Below, in pieces: positions 44,398 through 53,516 of a stretch of DNA of 64,000 nucleotides (position 1 is its first letter; each line of letters begins with the position of its first letter). The stretch covers positions 1-64,000 of the forward strand of contig CAZMRW010000009.1 of NCBI GenBank assembly GCA_964568805.1, given 5' to 3'. This DNA is from CAZMRW01 sp964568805 (GTDB lineage Bacteria > Pseudomonadota > Gammaproteobacteria > Methylococcales > Methylomonadaceae). Made by a program: the position numbers and the translations under genes. The notes beneath the pieces were generated by a model. It saw only the letters and a list, made by a program, of their open reading frames with translations. It did no database searches and was not told the origin of the DNA.

Positions 44398-44984
44398 TGG
44401 ATTCCGAAATTGAAAAGTGGAACCGGATATATAGCGGGTCCGAGCCGGAATTATCGCTTCCAGCCCCGGTTTTGACTGAAAACGATTTTTTATTACCGCA
44501 AGCAGGGAGGGCGCTGGATTTGGCCTCCGGCCTTGGGGGCAATGCCATTTATTTAGCGCTCCGGGGACTGGCGGTGACGGCTTTGGATCAGTCCTCCGTC
44601 GCTATCGACAAGCTCAATGCTTATGCGACAATGCATCATCTCACTATTGATGGCCGGCAGCAAAAAATCGACAGCATGATTTTTACGGAATCGGGTTATG
44701 ATGTTATTGTTGTGAGCCGTTTTCTTGACCGGACCTTAAGTGATGCGATAATAGGAGCACTCAATCCGGGCGGATTGCTTTTTTATCAGACCTATACTCT
44801 GAACAAGCTAGCCGGGCAGGGGCCCAGTAATCCGGATTATTTACTCACTGAAAACGAGCTGTTAAACATGTTTTCGCCGTTAACAGTCGTTTTTTACCGG
44901 GAAAACGCATTGATCGGCAATATAGAGTATGGTTTAAGAAACGAGGCCCAGTTTATCGGCCGGAATAACCTATTGGTAAAATAA
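44397..44984 (+). CDS. Class I SAM-dependent methyltransferase
   Basis: A 195-residue methyltransferase with the SAM loop ALDLASGLGGNAIYLALRG and an acidic strand end in VTALDQSS, resembling TehB and related small-molecule methyltransferases that detoxify tellurite or other chalcogen compounds; the DVIVVSRFLDR strand replaces the usual post-I motif. It sits between LysR and a rhodanese with one-base overlaps on both sides, which points to a sulfur or chalcogen substrate, but this is inference. No membrane segment. Confidence 0.82.
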   Translation: MDSEIEKWNRIYSGSEPELSLPAPVLTENDFLLPQAGRALDLASGLGGNAIYLALRGLAVTALDQSSVAIDKLNAYATMHHLTIDGRQQKIDSMIFTESGYDVIVVSRFLDRTLSDAIIGALNPGGLLFYQTYTLNKLAGQGPSNPDYLLTENELLNMFSPLTVVFYRENALIGNIEYGLRNEAQFIGRNNLLVK

Positions 44985-45376
44985 TGATAGAACAGTTGAG
45001 CCCGCAGCAGGCTTGGGATTTGTTGCAAGCAAACAGCAACGCCGTCATGGTCGATGTCAGGACGAAAATTGAACATACTTTTGTTGGCCATCCGACCGGC
45101 GCCATTCATATTCCGTGGAAAGAAGCACCCGACTGGCTGCCCAACGCGCATTTCATAGACGAAGTCAAAAAGGCCGTGCCTGATATCAATGCGCCTGTTT
45201 TGTTGCTTTGCCGAAGCGGACAACGATCCCTGGACGCGGCCAAGGCTCTCGAACAAGCTGGCTACCAGCATCTGGTCAATATTGTCGACGGCTTCGAAGG
45301 CCCTTTGGATAACAACAAGCATCGGGGAACTCTCGGCGGTTGGCGTTTTCACGGATTGCCTTGGGAACAAACTTAA
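44984..45376 (+). CDS. Single-domain rhodanese-like sulfurtransferase
   Basis: A 130-residue rhodanese domain: VMVDVRTKIEHTFVGHPTGAIHIPW and the active loop CRSGQRS with Cys76 as the persulfide carrier. No signal peptide, so cytoplasmic. It would move sulfane sulfur. The final segment HRGTLGGWRFHGLPW is common in this subfamily. Start overlaps the methyltransferase stop by one base. Confidence 0.93.
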   Translation: MIEQLSPQQAWDLLQANSNAVMVDVRTKIEHTFVGHPTGAIHIPWKEAPDWLPNAHFIDEVKKAVPDINAPVLLLCRSGQRSLDAAKALEQAGYQHLVNIVDGFEGPLDNNKHRGTLGGWRFHGLPWEQT

Positions 45377-45466
45377 GGGCAACACTCGTCTGATTGGATG
45401 ATTTCCTAAACGAGTCTCCGCCGGCTAGTCGGAGACATCTACTTATATCCTGCCCCCTTTTTTTTC

Positions 45467-45490
45467 ACCGGATGGCCTATGTCATCCGGT
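45467..45490. promoter_or_regulatory. Inverted repeat in the bipA leader
   Basis: A perfect eight-base inverted repeat ACCGGATG / CATCCGGT with an eight-base loop, ending 37 bases before the bipA GTG and directly following a run of eight T (45458-45465). A further hairpin (GTCTCCG/CGGAGAC, 45414-45436) lies upstream, about 20 bases from the T run. The upper hairpin might end the rhodanese transcript inefficiently; the lower may shape the bipA leader. Confidence 0.4.
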
Positions 45491-45526
45491 ATAACAATTT
45501 ATTTAAACAATTAGAGTAACTTTAAA

Positions 45527-47338
45527 GTGATCGAAAAATTAAGAAATATTGCCATTATTGCTCACGTAGACCACGGTAAGACCACATTGGTTGACAAGCT
45601 GCTACAACAATCAGGGACGTTTGCCGCGCATACCAAGGTGACTGAGCGAATAATGGACTCTAACGATCTTGAGAAAGAACGGGGTATCACCATTCTGGCC
45701 AAAAACACCGCTCTGGACTGGAATGGTTACCACATCAATATCGTCGATACACCGGGCCATGCCGATTTTGGCGGTGAAGTCGAGCGGGTGTTATCGATGG
45801 TGGATTCAGTATTGCTGTTGGTGGACGCCGTCGACGGACCGATGCCGCAAACGCGTTTTGTTACCCAGAAGGCTTTTGCATTGGGTCTAAAGCCAATCGT
45901 CGTCATCAATAAAATTGACCGGCCTGGAGCCCGCCCCGATTGGGTGGTAGATCAGACCTTTGATTTGTTCGACCGATTGGGCGCCACCGATGAGCAGCTT
46001 GATTTTCCTATTGTCTATGCATCTGCGTTAAACGGTTACGCCGGCCTGGAAGTCAATGTAACATGCGGCGATATGACGCCTTTGTTCGAAACCATTGTTG
46101 AGAAAGTCAGCCCACCCAAGGTTGATATGGACGGACCCTTTCAAATGCAGGTTTCCAGCCTGGATTACAACACCTATGTCGGTGTTATCGGCATTGGCAG
46201 GATTCAGCGCGGAGCGGTTAAACCCGGCATGCCTCTGGTTATTGTCAACCGGGAAGGGGTAGAACGGAAAGGACGTATGCTGCAACTCTTCGGCTTTCAC
46301 GGCCTGGACCGGGTAGAAGTTTCTGAAGCACGCGCCGGCGATATCATCGCCTTTACCGGAATTGAAAAACTGGAAATCTCGGATACGCTTTGCCATCCGG
46401 ATGCCGTCGAGGCAATGACGCCGTTAACCGTGGATGAACCCACCGTAACGATGACTTTTCAGGTCAATAACTCGCCGTTTGCCGGTAAGGAAGGCAAATT
46501 CCTGACGTCCAGGCAGATCCGCGATCGTCTGGAAAAAGAATTGCAGCACAATGTCGCGTTAAAGGTTGAAGACACCGGCGATCCGGACAAGTTTAAAGTA
46601 TCGGGACGCGGAGAGTTGCATTTGTCGGTCCTGATTGAAAACATGCGCCGCGAGGGCTTCGAACTGGGCGTATCAAGGCCCGAAGTCATCATTAAGGAAA
46701 TCGACGGGGAAAAGTGCGAACCGTTCGAAATGGTGACGATCGAAGTGGAAGAAATCCACCAGGGTTCGATCATGGAGAAACTGGGCGAGCGTAAAGGCGA
46801 TTTGTTGAACATGGTGCCCGATGGCAAGGGCCGCGTCCGTCTGGAATACATGATGCCTTCGCGGGGACTGATCGGATTCCAGACTGAATTCATGACAGCA
46901 ACTTCAGGCTCCGGCTTGTTATACCATGTCTTCGATCACTATGGCCCGATGAAAAAGGGCGAATTGGGCGTGCGTAAACGCGGCGTTCTGGTTTCGATGA
47001 TGCAGGGTAAAGCCCTGGCTTATGCTCTTTTTGCGTTGCAGGAGCGGGGCGAGCTGTTTCTGGTTCATGCGGACGAGGTTTACGAAGGCATGCTGGTCGG
47101 TATACATTCCAGAGCCAACGATCTCGTGGTCAATCCGACCAAGGCCAAGCAACTGACCAATATCCGCGCTGCCGGCACCGATGAAAACCTGATCCTGACA
47201 CCGATACAGAAAATGACATTGGAACAGGCCCTGGAATTTATTGCCGAAGACGAACTGGTTGAAGTGACTCCGAAATCGATACGATTACGCAAGAAACTGC
47301 TTCTTGAGCATGAACGCAAAAGGGCGGCCAAGGGCTGA
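45527..47338 (+). CDS. bipA: Ribosome-associated translational GTPase BipA/TypA
   Basis: A 603-residue elongation-factor-like GTPase that binds 70S ribosomes and is needed for 50S assembly and growth under cold or stress. G-domain motifs: AHVDHGKTTL (G1, 12-21), RGITI, DTPGHADF (G3), NKIDRPGA (G4); the C-terminal MPSRGLIGFQTEFMTATSG is the BipA-specific signature. The start is GTG. A hairpin lies in the leader. The normal family length and motifs leave no doubt. Confidence 0.97.
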   Translation: MIEKLRNIAIIAHVDHGKTTLVDKLLQQSGTFAAHTKVTERIMDSNDLEKERGITILAKNTALDWNGYHINIVDTPGHADFGGEVERVLSMVDSVLLLVDAVDGPMPQTRFVTQKAFALGLKPIVVINKIDRPGARPDWVVDQTFDLFDRLGATDEQLDFPIVYASALNGYAGLEVNVTCGDMTPLFETIVEKVSPPKVDMDGPFQMQVSSLDYNTYVGVIGIGRIQRGAVKPGMPLVIVNREGVERKGRMLQLFGFHGLDRVEVSEARAGDIIAFTGIEKLEISDTLCHPDAVEAMTPLTVDEPTVTMTFQVNNSPFAGKEGKFLTSRQIRDRLEKELQHNVALKVEDTGDPDKFKVSGRGELHLSVLIENMRREGFELGVSRPEVIIKEIDGEKCEPFEMVTIEVEEIHQGSIMEKLGERKGDLLNMVPDGKGRVRLEYMMPSRGLIGFQTEFMTATSGSGLLYHVFDHYGPMKKGELGVRKRGVLVSMMQGKALAYALFALQERGELFLVHADEVYEGMLVGIHSRANDLVVNPTKAKQLTNIRAAGTDENLILTPIQKMTLEQALEFIAEDELVEVTPKSIRLRKKLLLEHERKRAAKG

Positions 47339-47396
47339 TCCAACTGGCGATGTGATTAAACCGGCTTATTGTCCTGGCAATGAGTTTTAAACTGTT

Positions 47397-48170
47397 ATGC
47401 CTGCCGATCATCGCCTTAAAATTATATTTACCATTGCCATTTTTGCCGTGATTGTGGTGTTTAATTTTGGGCCCATTGCCCAGGATCCGGATTATCATCG
47501 CTTCGCGGACCAACGCAGTCAGTTTGGCATCGCCAACTTTTATAATGTGATGTCCAATCTGCCATTTATCATTATCGGCATCATGGGACTGCGCCTGATG
47601 GCAAAGGACGGTTCGGCGAATCGGCTCGCCGGTTTAAAGCCGCTTTATTTTACTTTTTTTGCCGGAGTGTTGCTGACCGGTTTGGGCTCATCGTATTATC
47701 ATTTTCATCCTGATAATCAAACCCTGATTTGGGACCGGTTGCCGATAACCATTGCTATCATGGCTATATTCTGCGCTATAGTAGGGGAGTATATTTCGGT
47801 TCGCTGGGCTCTTAGAATCGCTATTCCCTTGCTGCTGACAGGACTAATTTCCATGATTTACTGGCAGAGGACGGAACTGGCCGGACACGGCGATTTACGT
47901 CTTTATGTCCTGGTACAGTACTTGCCGATTATTTTGATACCGGCTATCTTAGGGCTTTTTACTCCCGAAGTGAAAATCAACACCGCTGTTTGGGGCTTGT
48001 TAGCCGCCTACGTCGTAGCCAAAATAGCGGAGTTTTACGATGCGGGCCTTTATGGCGTTTTGACTGTGCTTAGCGGCCATTCGCTAAAACACGTATTTGC
48101 TGCCTTTGGTGCATTGATTATTTATCAGTCATTGCGCCATCGGAAAGACGGATTAGCCGGAAAGCGCTAA
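47397..48170 (+). CDS. CREST-superfamily membrane hydrolase (alkaline-ceramidase-like)
   Basis: A 257-residue protein with about seven hydrophobic segments. The conserved residues of the CREST/alkaline ceramidase superfamily are visible: Ser99 and His102 in GSSYYHFHPD, Asp113 in WDRLP, and His228/His232 in GHSLKHVFA. These metal-dependent enzymes cleave or process lipid-linked amides or act as receptors. The substrate in bacteria is largely unknown; an envelope or lipid role is inferred. It follows bipA by 58 bases with no terminator seen. Confidence 0.75.
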   Translation: MPADHRLKIIFTIAIFAVIVVFNFGPIAQDPDYHRFADQRSQFGIANFYNVMSNLPFIIIGIMGLRLMAKDGSANRLAGLKPLYFTFFAGVLLTGLGSSYYHFHPDNQTLIWDRLPITIAIMAIFCAIVGEYISVRWALRIAIPLLLTGLISMIYWQRTELAGHGDLRLYVLVQYLPIILIPAILGLFTPEVKINTAVWGLLAAYVVAKIAEFYDAGLYGVLTVLSGHSLKHVFAAFGALIIYQSLRHRKDGLAGKR

Positions 48171-48185
48171 TCCGTCGAAAGCGGA

Positions 48186-48356
48186 TTACGCCAATAATTT
48201 AAAAAAACTCTTGGGGGCGCCGCATACCGGGCATTCCCAGTCATCGGGTATATCTTCCCAGCGGGTACCCGGTGCGATACCGCTGTCAGGGTCTCCTATC
48301 GCTTCATCATAGATGTGTTCACATTCCATACAGTGGTATTTTTTATAGTCTGGCAT
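48186..48356 (-). CDS. Rubredoxin
   Basis: A 56-residue electron carrier. The iron site is formed by CMEC (residues 9-12) and CPVC (42-45) with the usual spacing, and the sequence contains GIAPGTRWEDIPDDW, the standard rubredoxin core. Single-domain rubredoxins serve oxygenases, diiron proteins or oxidative-stress enzymes; methanotrophs often carry them. The gene is convergent with the CREST gene, stands alone, and has an AAGAG-like ribosome site. It is followed on the other side by 286 bases without a recognisable gene, containing a GCTC-CCGGC/GCCGG-GAGC hairpin near 48573-48600. Confidence 0.95.
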   Translation of the reverse strand: MPDYKKYHCMECEHIYDEAIGDPDSGIAPGTRWEDIPDDWECPVCGAPKSFFKLLA

Positions 48357-48642
48357 TGTTAGCTCTTCTATCAGTAGGTTTCAAATGTTGTTGCCGCAAA
48401 TAGAGTGTTTGAAGTTCGGCAATAGTTTAGTTAAACGCCTTTGTCCCAGGCCCTTTCGGGTTATCCCATCCCTAATGAATTCAATCACGGGAGTGGGCAT
48501 TAATCTTTCCCTTCCATTTTTGGGACATGCCTGCCTAAACTAGGGCATGTTCTATTTGCTTCCCTGGCTCCTTGCCGGCATCAAGCCGGGAGCGGATGCG
48601 ATGCCGACAGGGATGCGAGGTGAAGTATAAATGGCTTTTGCC

Positions 48643-49656
48643 TTAAGTCAACATGATCAGCCGGCCTTGAGCGGCCGATTGCATGGCGGCGACCAGAATT
48701 TGGCAGTTGCTTCTGGCATCGTCCAGTGACAGAGCAGGCGGCTCATTATTTAAGATGCAGGAGCTGAAATGCTCGATTTCAAGCCGGAAATGATTTTCCG
48801 GAGGCATCCGTTCTTCACATTGCCGACCATCCTCCGTCCACCAGGATATGACCGGAATATCGCCGGGCAGTTGCCAGACCGTGTGGCACTTGATGCCGCC
48901 TTTAGTGCCGATGATTTCATATTCGCAGCGCCGAGCCCGTTCGAAGCTGAAGTCGAAATGCGCGAATTTTCCTGAGCCGTAATCAATGATGCCGCTGCTG
49001 GACATATCGGCGCCGCTGCCGACATAGCTGGCAACGGCTGTCACCGAAACCGGGGGAGTATCGAAAAACATCCTTGCTGAATGAACGGCATAACAGCCGA
49101 TGTCCCAGAGCGCCCCGCCGCCGTTCTCTATGCTTTCTGTCAGACGATACATGCGGGCAGGGCGCATCATGAATGAGTAACTGGCTCGAACCGATCTGAC
49201 CTCGCCGAAAAGTCCCGAGCGGATTAATTCCAGGACACGCTGATGTTGGGGATGGAAACGGTACATGAATCCTTCCATAACCGTAACACGGTACCGCCGC
49301 GCGGCCGTTTCTATGGTGTCGATGTCGGCTACGGACAACGCCATCGGTTTTTCGCATAACACATGTTTGCCGTGCTCGATCGCGCGCAATGTCCACTCGG
49401 CGTGTTCATGATTGGCTAAAGGCAGGTAGATGGCATCAACTTCTTCATCGACCAGCAGGGCGTCGAGATTGTCATAAGTTCGAACGTGGTTTTGTCCAGG
49501 GCCATACTTGGCCAGGGTTTCTGCGGCAGCTCCCGGGCGCCTGCTGGCAATGGCGACTAATTCGGAATTTGGCGCTTCAAGAATGGCCGGCAACAGTCTT
49601 TCATTGATGCGTGCTGCGCCTAAAATGCCCCAGCGTAGTTTTGATTTGTCATACAT
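48643..49656 (-). CDS. Gfo/Idh/MocA-family oxidoreductase
   Basis: NAD(P)-dependent sugar-type oxidoreductase of 337 residues. N-terminal Rossmann domain with RWGILGAARINERLLPAI and the family motif CEKPMALS; the C-terminal beta-sheet domain carries YRFHPQHQRVLELI and GALWDIGCYAV. It resembles the glucose-fructose oxidoreductase / dihydrodiol dehydrogenase group. The frame extends 54 codons upstream, but the ATG at 49656 (MYDKSKLRWG) directly before the nucleotide-binding strand is preferred. Upstream neighbour on the same strand is hps-phi, 376 bases away, so a shared transcript is possible but not shown. Confidence 0.88.
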   Translation of the reverse strand: MYDKSKLRWGILGAARINERLLPAILEAPNSELVAIASRRPGAAAETLAKYGPGQNHVRTYDNLDALLVDEEVDAIYLPLANHEHAEWTLRAIEHGKHVLCEKPMALSVADIDTIETAARRYRVTVMEGFMYRFHPQHQRVLELIRSGLFGEVRSVRASYSFMMRPARMYRLTESIENGGGALWDIGCYAVHSARMFFDTPPVSVTAVASYVGSGADMSSSGIIDYGSGKFAHFDFSFERARRCEYEIIGTKGGIKCHTVWQLPGDIPVISWWTEDGRQCEERMPPENHFRLEIEHFSSCILNNEPPALSLDDARSNCQILVAAMQSAAQGRLIMLT

Positions 49657-50032
49657 ATCTGTTCTCTTGATGGCGGGAATTAATCGATCGATTATCCCCT
49701 TGTAAAAAAATCCCCTCCGTGAAGAGAAGACGCTTTTCTTTCTCGGCCCGGTTGCGGTGTCGATCCAGGTCGCGCGATCGTAATTCAGGCAGCGGTGCGG
49801 TGTAATCGTCCGGTCCAAACGGTAATGATGTTAAGTTAAGCAGCCGGAGCTTTCTGCCAATCAAGACCAGATGGAATAAAGATGAAGACAGGTAGCGCAT
49901 AAGCAGACCATGGAGTCATACTGTCTTACGACATCTGCCCCTGCATTACTTTACGAATCTACAGCTTGCCAGGAAACGGAAATTTATTCCTTAATTTAAC
50001 GGCACTGGCCAAAACCGCAAGGTTATTTGAAA
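49657..50032. other. Gap between the oxidoreductase and hps-phi, no gene recognised
   Basis: 376 bases. The minus strand carries an 83-codon frame (49649-49900) whose translation, beginning MRYLSSSLFHLVLIGRKLRL, matches no family I know; another frame is the unlikely upstream extension of the oxidoreductase. Nothing else stands out. Confidence 0.6.
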
Positions 50033-51214
50033 TTATTCCAAATTGGCATGACGCGTCCGCATGACTTCCTCGGCAATGCCTTTTTCGTGAATCAGATGAG
50101 AAACCAGGGCCTCCAGGAAGGATAGGGTGGATAGTTCGAATACGGTGCCCATTGGCATGCCGACCACTTTGCCGTATTGATCGGATTTACCGATTTGTAA
50201 TACCGCATCGGCCATGTCGCCGATTGTCGAATCGCTTTTTGCCGTGATCAGAACGATTTGAGCGCCTACTTCCCTGGCTTTTTTGGTGAATGCAATCAAT
50301 TGTTCGGTTTCGCCGGAACCTGAAATGATGATCAGCAAGTCGCCTTTTTTTATGCTCGGCGTGACAATTTCGCCAACGACGCTGACATCATATCCGCTAT
50401 GCATCAGTCTCATCGCAAAGAAACGGCAGACAAGTCCGGAACGGCCCGCGCCGGAGACGAAAACCCGTTTGGCCTTGTCCAGCATTTTAGTCAATTTGGC
50501 GGGGTAGGAATCATCGGTTGCATACAGTATCGATGAAACTTTATCAAGAATAAGACCTTGATGAGGTGTAAATCCTTTGCCGTCGACGATCTGTTTTATT
50601 TTGCGTGCCGCTTCGGCAGGAGAAGGCGCGCCGTAAATGGCGGCACCGACAACGATAATGCTGGCGCCGGATTTGACCACCTGCTCAACGGTTGATTCCT
50701 TGATCCCGCCGGCAACTGAAACTCTGACATTCAAACCCAAGTTTGCGATATCCTGCAGGTCGGCAAAAGGTGTTTGCCCGGCAGCCTGCGCATCAAGCCC
50801 TGTATGCACGCCGATGATCTGAGCACCCAGGTCGGCCGCGGCTTTCGCACACTCCAGTTTATCCGCGACATTGATCAAATCGATCTGGGCTTCGGCGCCG
50901 TGCGCCTTGGCTGCCTTGATCACACCGGCAATGGTGGCGAGGCCCGATACGCCCAGCACAGTGCAAATGTCGGCGCCCGCTGCATAAAACGGCGTCGCCT
51001 CATACTCGCCTGCGTCCATGGTTTTAAGGTCGACCAGAATCAGTTTGTTTGGAAATTTTGCCCTTAACGCTTTTACCAGTTCGACACCGTTATGTTTGAT
51101 GCAAGGCGTGCCGATTTCAAAAATGTCGATATATGGCGCTGTCTGTTCAGCCAGACTGATGGTTTGATCGAAATCCAGTGAATCCAATGCCAATTGTATT
51201 AATGGTCTTGCCAT
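50033..51214 (-). CDS. Fused 3-hexulose-6-phosphate synthase / 6-phospho-3-hexuloisomerase
   Basis: A 393-residue fusion of the two RuMP enzymes. Residues 1-210 are HPS (OMP-decarboxylase-fold aldolase): LALDSLDF, VDLKTMDAGEYE (metal/substrate DxKxxD) and VAGGIKEST. Residues about 220-393 are PHI with a sugar-isomerase (SIS) domain: VSGAGRSGLVCRFFAMRLMH, SGSGETEQLI and the C-terminal MGTVFELSTLSFLEALVSHL. The first half adds formaldehyde to ribulose 5-phosphate, the second isomerises the product to fructose 6-phosphate; fusion would channel the intermediate. Such hps-phi fusions occur in methanotrophs alongside separate genes. A perfect TTGACA lies upstream. Strongest marker of methylotrophy in the window. 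Confidence 0.95.
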   Translation of the reverse strand: MARPLIQLALDSLDFDQTISLAEQTAPYIDIFEIGTPCIKHNGVELVKALRAKFPNKLILVDLKTMDAGEYEATPFYAAGADICTVLGVSGLATIAGVIKAAKAHGAEAQIDLINVADKLECAKAAADLGAQIIGVHTGLDAQAAGQTPFADLQDIANLGLNVRVSVAGGIKESTVEQVVKSGASIIVVGAAIYGAPSPAEAARKIKQIVDGKGFTPHQGLILDKVSSILYATDDSYPAKLTKMLDKAKRVFVSGAGRSGLVCRFFAMRLMHSGYDVSVVGEIVTPSIKKGDLLIIISGSGETEQLIAFTKKAREVGAQIVLITAKSDSTIGDMADAVLQIGKSDQYGKVVGMPMGTVFELSTLSFLEALVSHLIHEKGIAEEVMRTRHANLE

Positions 51215-51229
51215 ACGATGTACCCCGAA

Positions 51230-51257
51230 ATGTTATTGTTATAAAAGATACTGTCAA
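51230..51257 (-). promoter_or_regulatory. Promoter candidate for hps-phi
   Basis: On the minus strand a perfect TTGACA (51252-51257), a 16-base spacer and TAACAT (51230-51235). The start point would be only about ten bases from the ATG, giving a very short leader with CGGGG as the only purine-rich stretch. The gap to the permease stop is 250 bases, otherwise empty. Confidence 0.45.
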
Positions 51258-51464
51258 CTTTGAACTCTAAATCAGGTTTGAGTGGATGTCAATTCCTGAC
51301 CATTTAAGAATGGTATCTTCGGGGAAACCGTGATGGATTGGAAACGGCGATTAAATTCGTTCAGATTAGGATGGAATGCTCAATTGTTAACTGAATGTGT
51401 GGTCGCCCATCATTATTTGCAATCCTGCAGAAAGCGGAAGATAGTAAGATGAAATGATTGAAGT

Positions 51465-53249
51465 TCACCATAATTTGTAAACGGTAGCCAGAATTGACAC
51501 ACTGACCAGCATGCAGCTTACAGAAAGCATCCAGCCGGCACGGATATAATCGCGAAAACGATAGCCCCCCGGACCGTATACCATCAAGTTGGTCTGGTAA
51601 CCATAAGGCGTCATAAATTCGGCCGAGCCGGCAAATGCAATCGCCAGGAAATACGGGACTGGCTCAGTAATATGCATTAACCGTAATAGCGAAACCGTGA
51701 CCGGAAACATAATGGCGACTCCTGCTTTATTGGAAACCAGCATCGATAACACATTGGTTGCCAAATAAACGATTAGCAGCAAGGCCACCGGATGGTCTAA
51801 CTGTAATGCCGATTCCATGATTCCGGATGCAATCGTTGTATCCAGTCCGCTGTTATGCATGGCTTTGGCAAAGCCAAGTGACAGCGCGAGAACAAAGAAT
51901 AAATCGAGGTCCAGACCGCCTTTTAATTCATTGTAATGTCCGAATTTAAGCAAGGCGATAAGGCACAGGATTAACAGCAGCGCCTTGAAAAGGGTCAGTA
52001 TTCCCATCGCGCTTAAAACAAATGCCGCTACAATTCCGGCTCCCAGCAATGCACTTTTCAGCAGACTGAAATTGGTAATATCTTTCAGCCTGTTTATGAC
52101 AAAAAGGTCATTGCTTGCATTGGAACGATCCTCAAAATCGCCACCCGTCATCAACAACAGCAAGTCGCCTTGCTGCAGCGTCAGTTCTCCGAGTTTTCCA
52201 CGCAGCCGTTCGCCATCGCGACTGACAGCCACCACCGAGGCATTGAATAAGGCGCGGAAATTGGACTCGCGAAACGTTTTTCCTATCAATGACGATTGCG
52301 CCGATATTATACATTCAACGACATTGGCCTTTTCTTTGCCATCTTTCATGATGGACCCGGGAAGTGAAAGACCGGGATTTGATTGCAGCAAATCGACAAT
52401 GGTCGATGTATCGCCGGCAAAAATAAGCACATCGCCAGCCGTGAGTTTTTCATTCGGTCCCACCGCTGGAATGATTTCGTCACCTCTGATGATTTCTGCA
52501 AGATACAATCCTTTCAGATGTCTCAAGCCGGCTTGCTCAATGGTTTGATCTATCAGTGGCGAATGGTCGGCGATATAGGTTTCCACTAAATATTCACGAA
52601 GGCTCTGATTGTAATTTTCAAGGAGTCCCTTTCGATCGGGCAGGAAATTCGGCATGATAAAGGTCACATATAAAACGCCTACGAAAGCTACACCAATGCC
52701 TGGCATGGTAAAATCAAAAAAATTAAGGGACTTAAACCCGGCTTCAGTGACAAACCCGTTGACCACCAGGTTAGTGGACGTACCCACCAGCGTCAAGGTT
52801 CCGCCCATAAGCGTTGCATACGACAACGGCAGCATAACCCTGGAAGGCGATATCCCTTTTTGCCGGCACCATTGGTAAACATAGGGCATAAGAATCGCTA
52901 CCAGCGGCGTGTTATTTACAAAACCGGAGATGCAGGTCACCACCACCGACTTTCGGAATAAAAACCCGCGGTAGGTTAGTCGCTGGGGAAATAACGATTT
53001 GAAAACAACATCCAGCAGTCCGCTTTTGCGTATGACATCACTGATAACCAGCAATAACAGGACGCTTAATAATTGTTCATTGCTGAGGCCTGATAGCATG
53101 TCGGTTGAACTGGTTATGCCCGACATCAGAAAAAGAATATTGGCGGCAAGAAAAATCAGCACCGGTTTTGCCCAGTCCAAAAAAAACGCCATCATCATCA
53201 CGATGATGGTTAAAAGAACGACGACCTGTTGAGTTTCAGGGTTGAACAT
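51465..53249 (-). CDS. SLC13/DASS-family permease with two RCK_C (TrkA-C) domains
   Basis: A 594-residue inner-membrane anion permease. N- and C-terminal halves each hold about five to six helices, with LVGTSTNLVVNG as the substrate/sodium motif and its counterpart MLVSNKAGVAIMFP in the second half. Between them, at about residues 210-385, two TrkA-C domains form a cytoplasmic ligand-binding insert, as in SLT/SAC1-type sulfate and phosphate transporters. Sodium-coupled sulfate uptake is a fair guess given the sulfation genes in the window, but not proven. ATG 53249 has GGAGAG five bases upstream (minus strand); a frame start at 53264 is less well supported. Confidence 0.85.
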   Translation of the reverse strand: MFNPETQQVVVLLTIIVMMMAFFLDWAKPVLIFLAANILFLMSGITSSTDMLSGLSNEQLLSVLLLLVISDVIRKSGLLDVVFKSLFPQRLTYRGFLFRKSVVVTCISGFVNNTPLVAILMPYVYQWCRQKGISPSRVMLPLSYATLMGGTLTLVGTSTNLVVNGFVTEAGFKSLNFFDFTMPGIGVAFVGVLYVTFIMPNFLPDRKGLLENYNQSLREYLVETYIADHSPLIDQTIEQAGLRHLKGLYLAEIIRGDEIIPAVGPNEKLTAGDVLIFAGDTSTIVDLLQSNPGLSLPGSIMKDGKEKANVVECIISAQSSLIGKTFRESNFRALFNASVVAVSRDGERLRGKLGELTLQQGDLLLLMTGGDFEDRSNASNDLFVINRLKDITNFSLLKSALLGAGIVAAFVLSAMGILTLFKALLLILCLIALLKFGHYNELKGGLDLDLFFVLALSLGFAKAMHNSGLDTTIASGIMESALQLDHPVALLLIVYLATNVLSMLVSNKAGVAIMFPVTVSLLRLMHITEPVPYFLAIAFAGSAEFMTPYGYQTNLMVYGPGGYRFRDYIRAGWMLSVSCMLVSVSILATVYKLW

Positions 53250-53516
53250 CAATACTCTCCACATCCTGATCCTGAAATTTTAACCGGGAGACAGGCGAAA
53301 TTAAATTCGTGCAAATTGAAAAACGAAATGGGACCATCCCAGACCACTGGTTACTCATGTAAAACGGGAAAACCTGGGTTCGGGTCACCAGTTTAGAGTG
53401 TAAATTTGATTGGCCGCAAGTTGGCTAATGGTAAAATCCGTTATGGGTTTGTGTAAATTGCAAAATGTCGGATCAAACTTATAAAATCACATTAAGTTAA
53501 TTCAGCCTATCGTAGT

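Noticed and set aside
49649..49900. 83-codon minus-strand frame upstream of the oxidoreductase
   Set aside because: No family resemblance and no ribosome site; it overlaps the oxidoreductase start.
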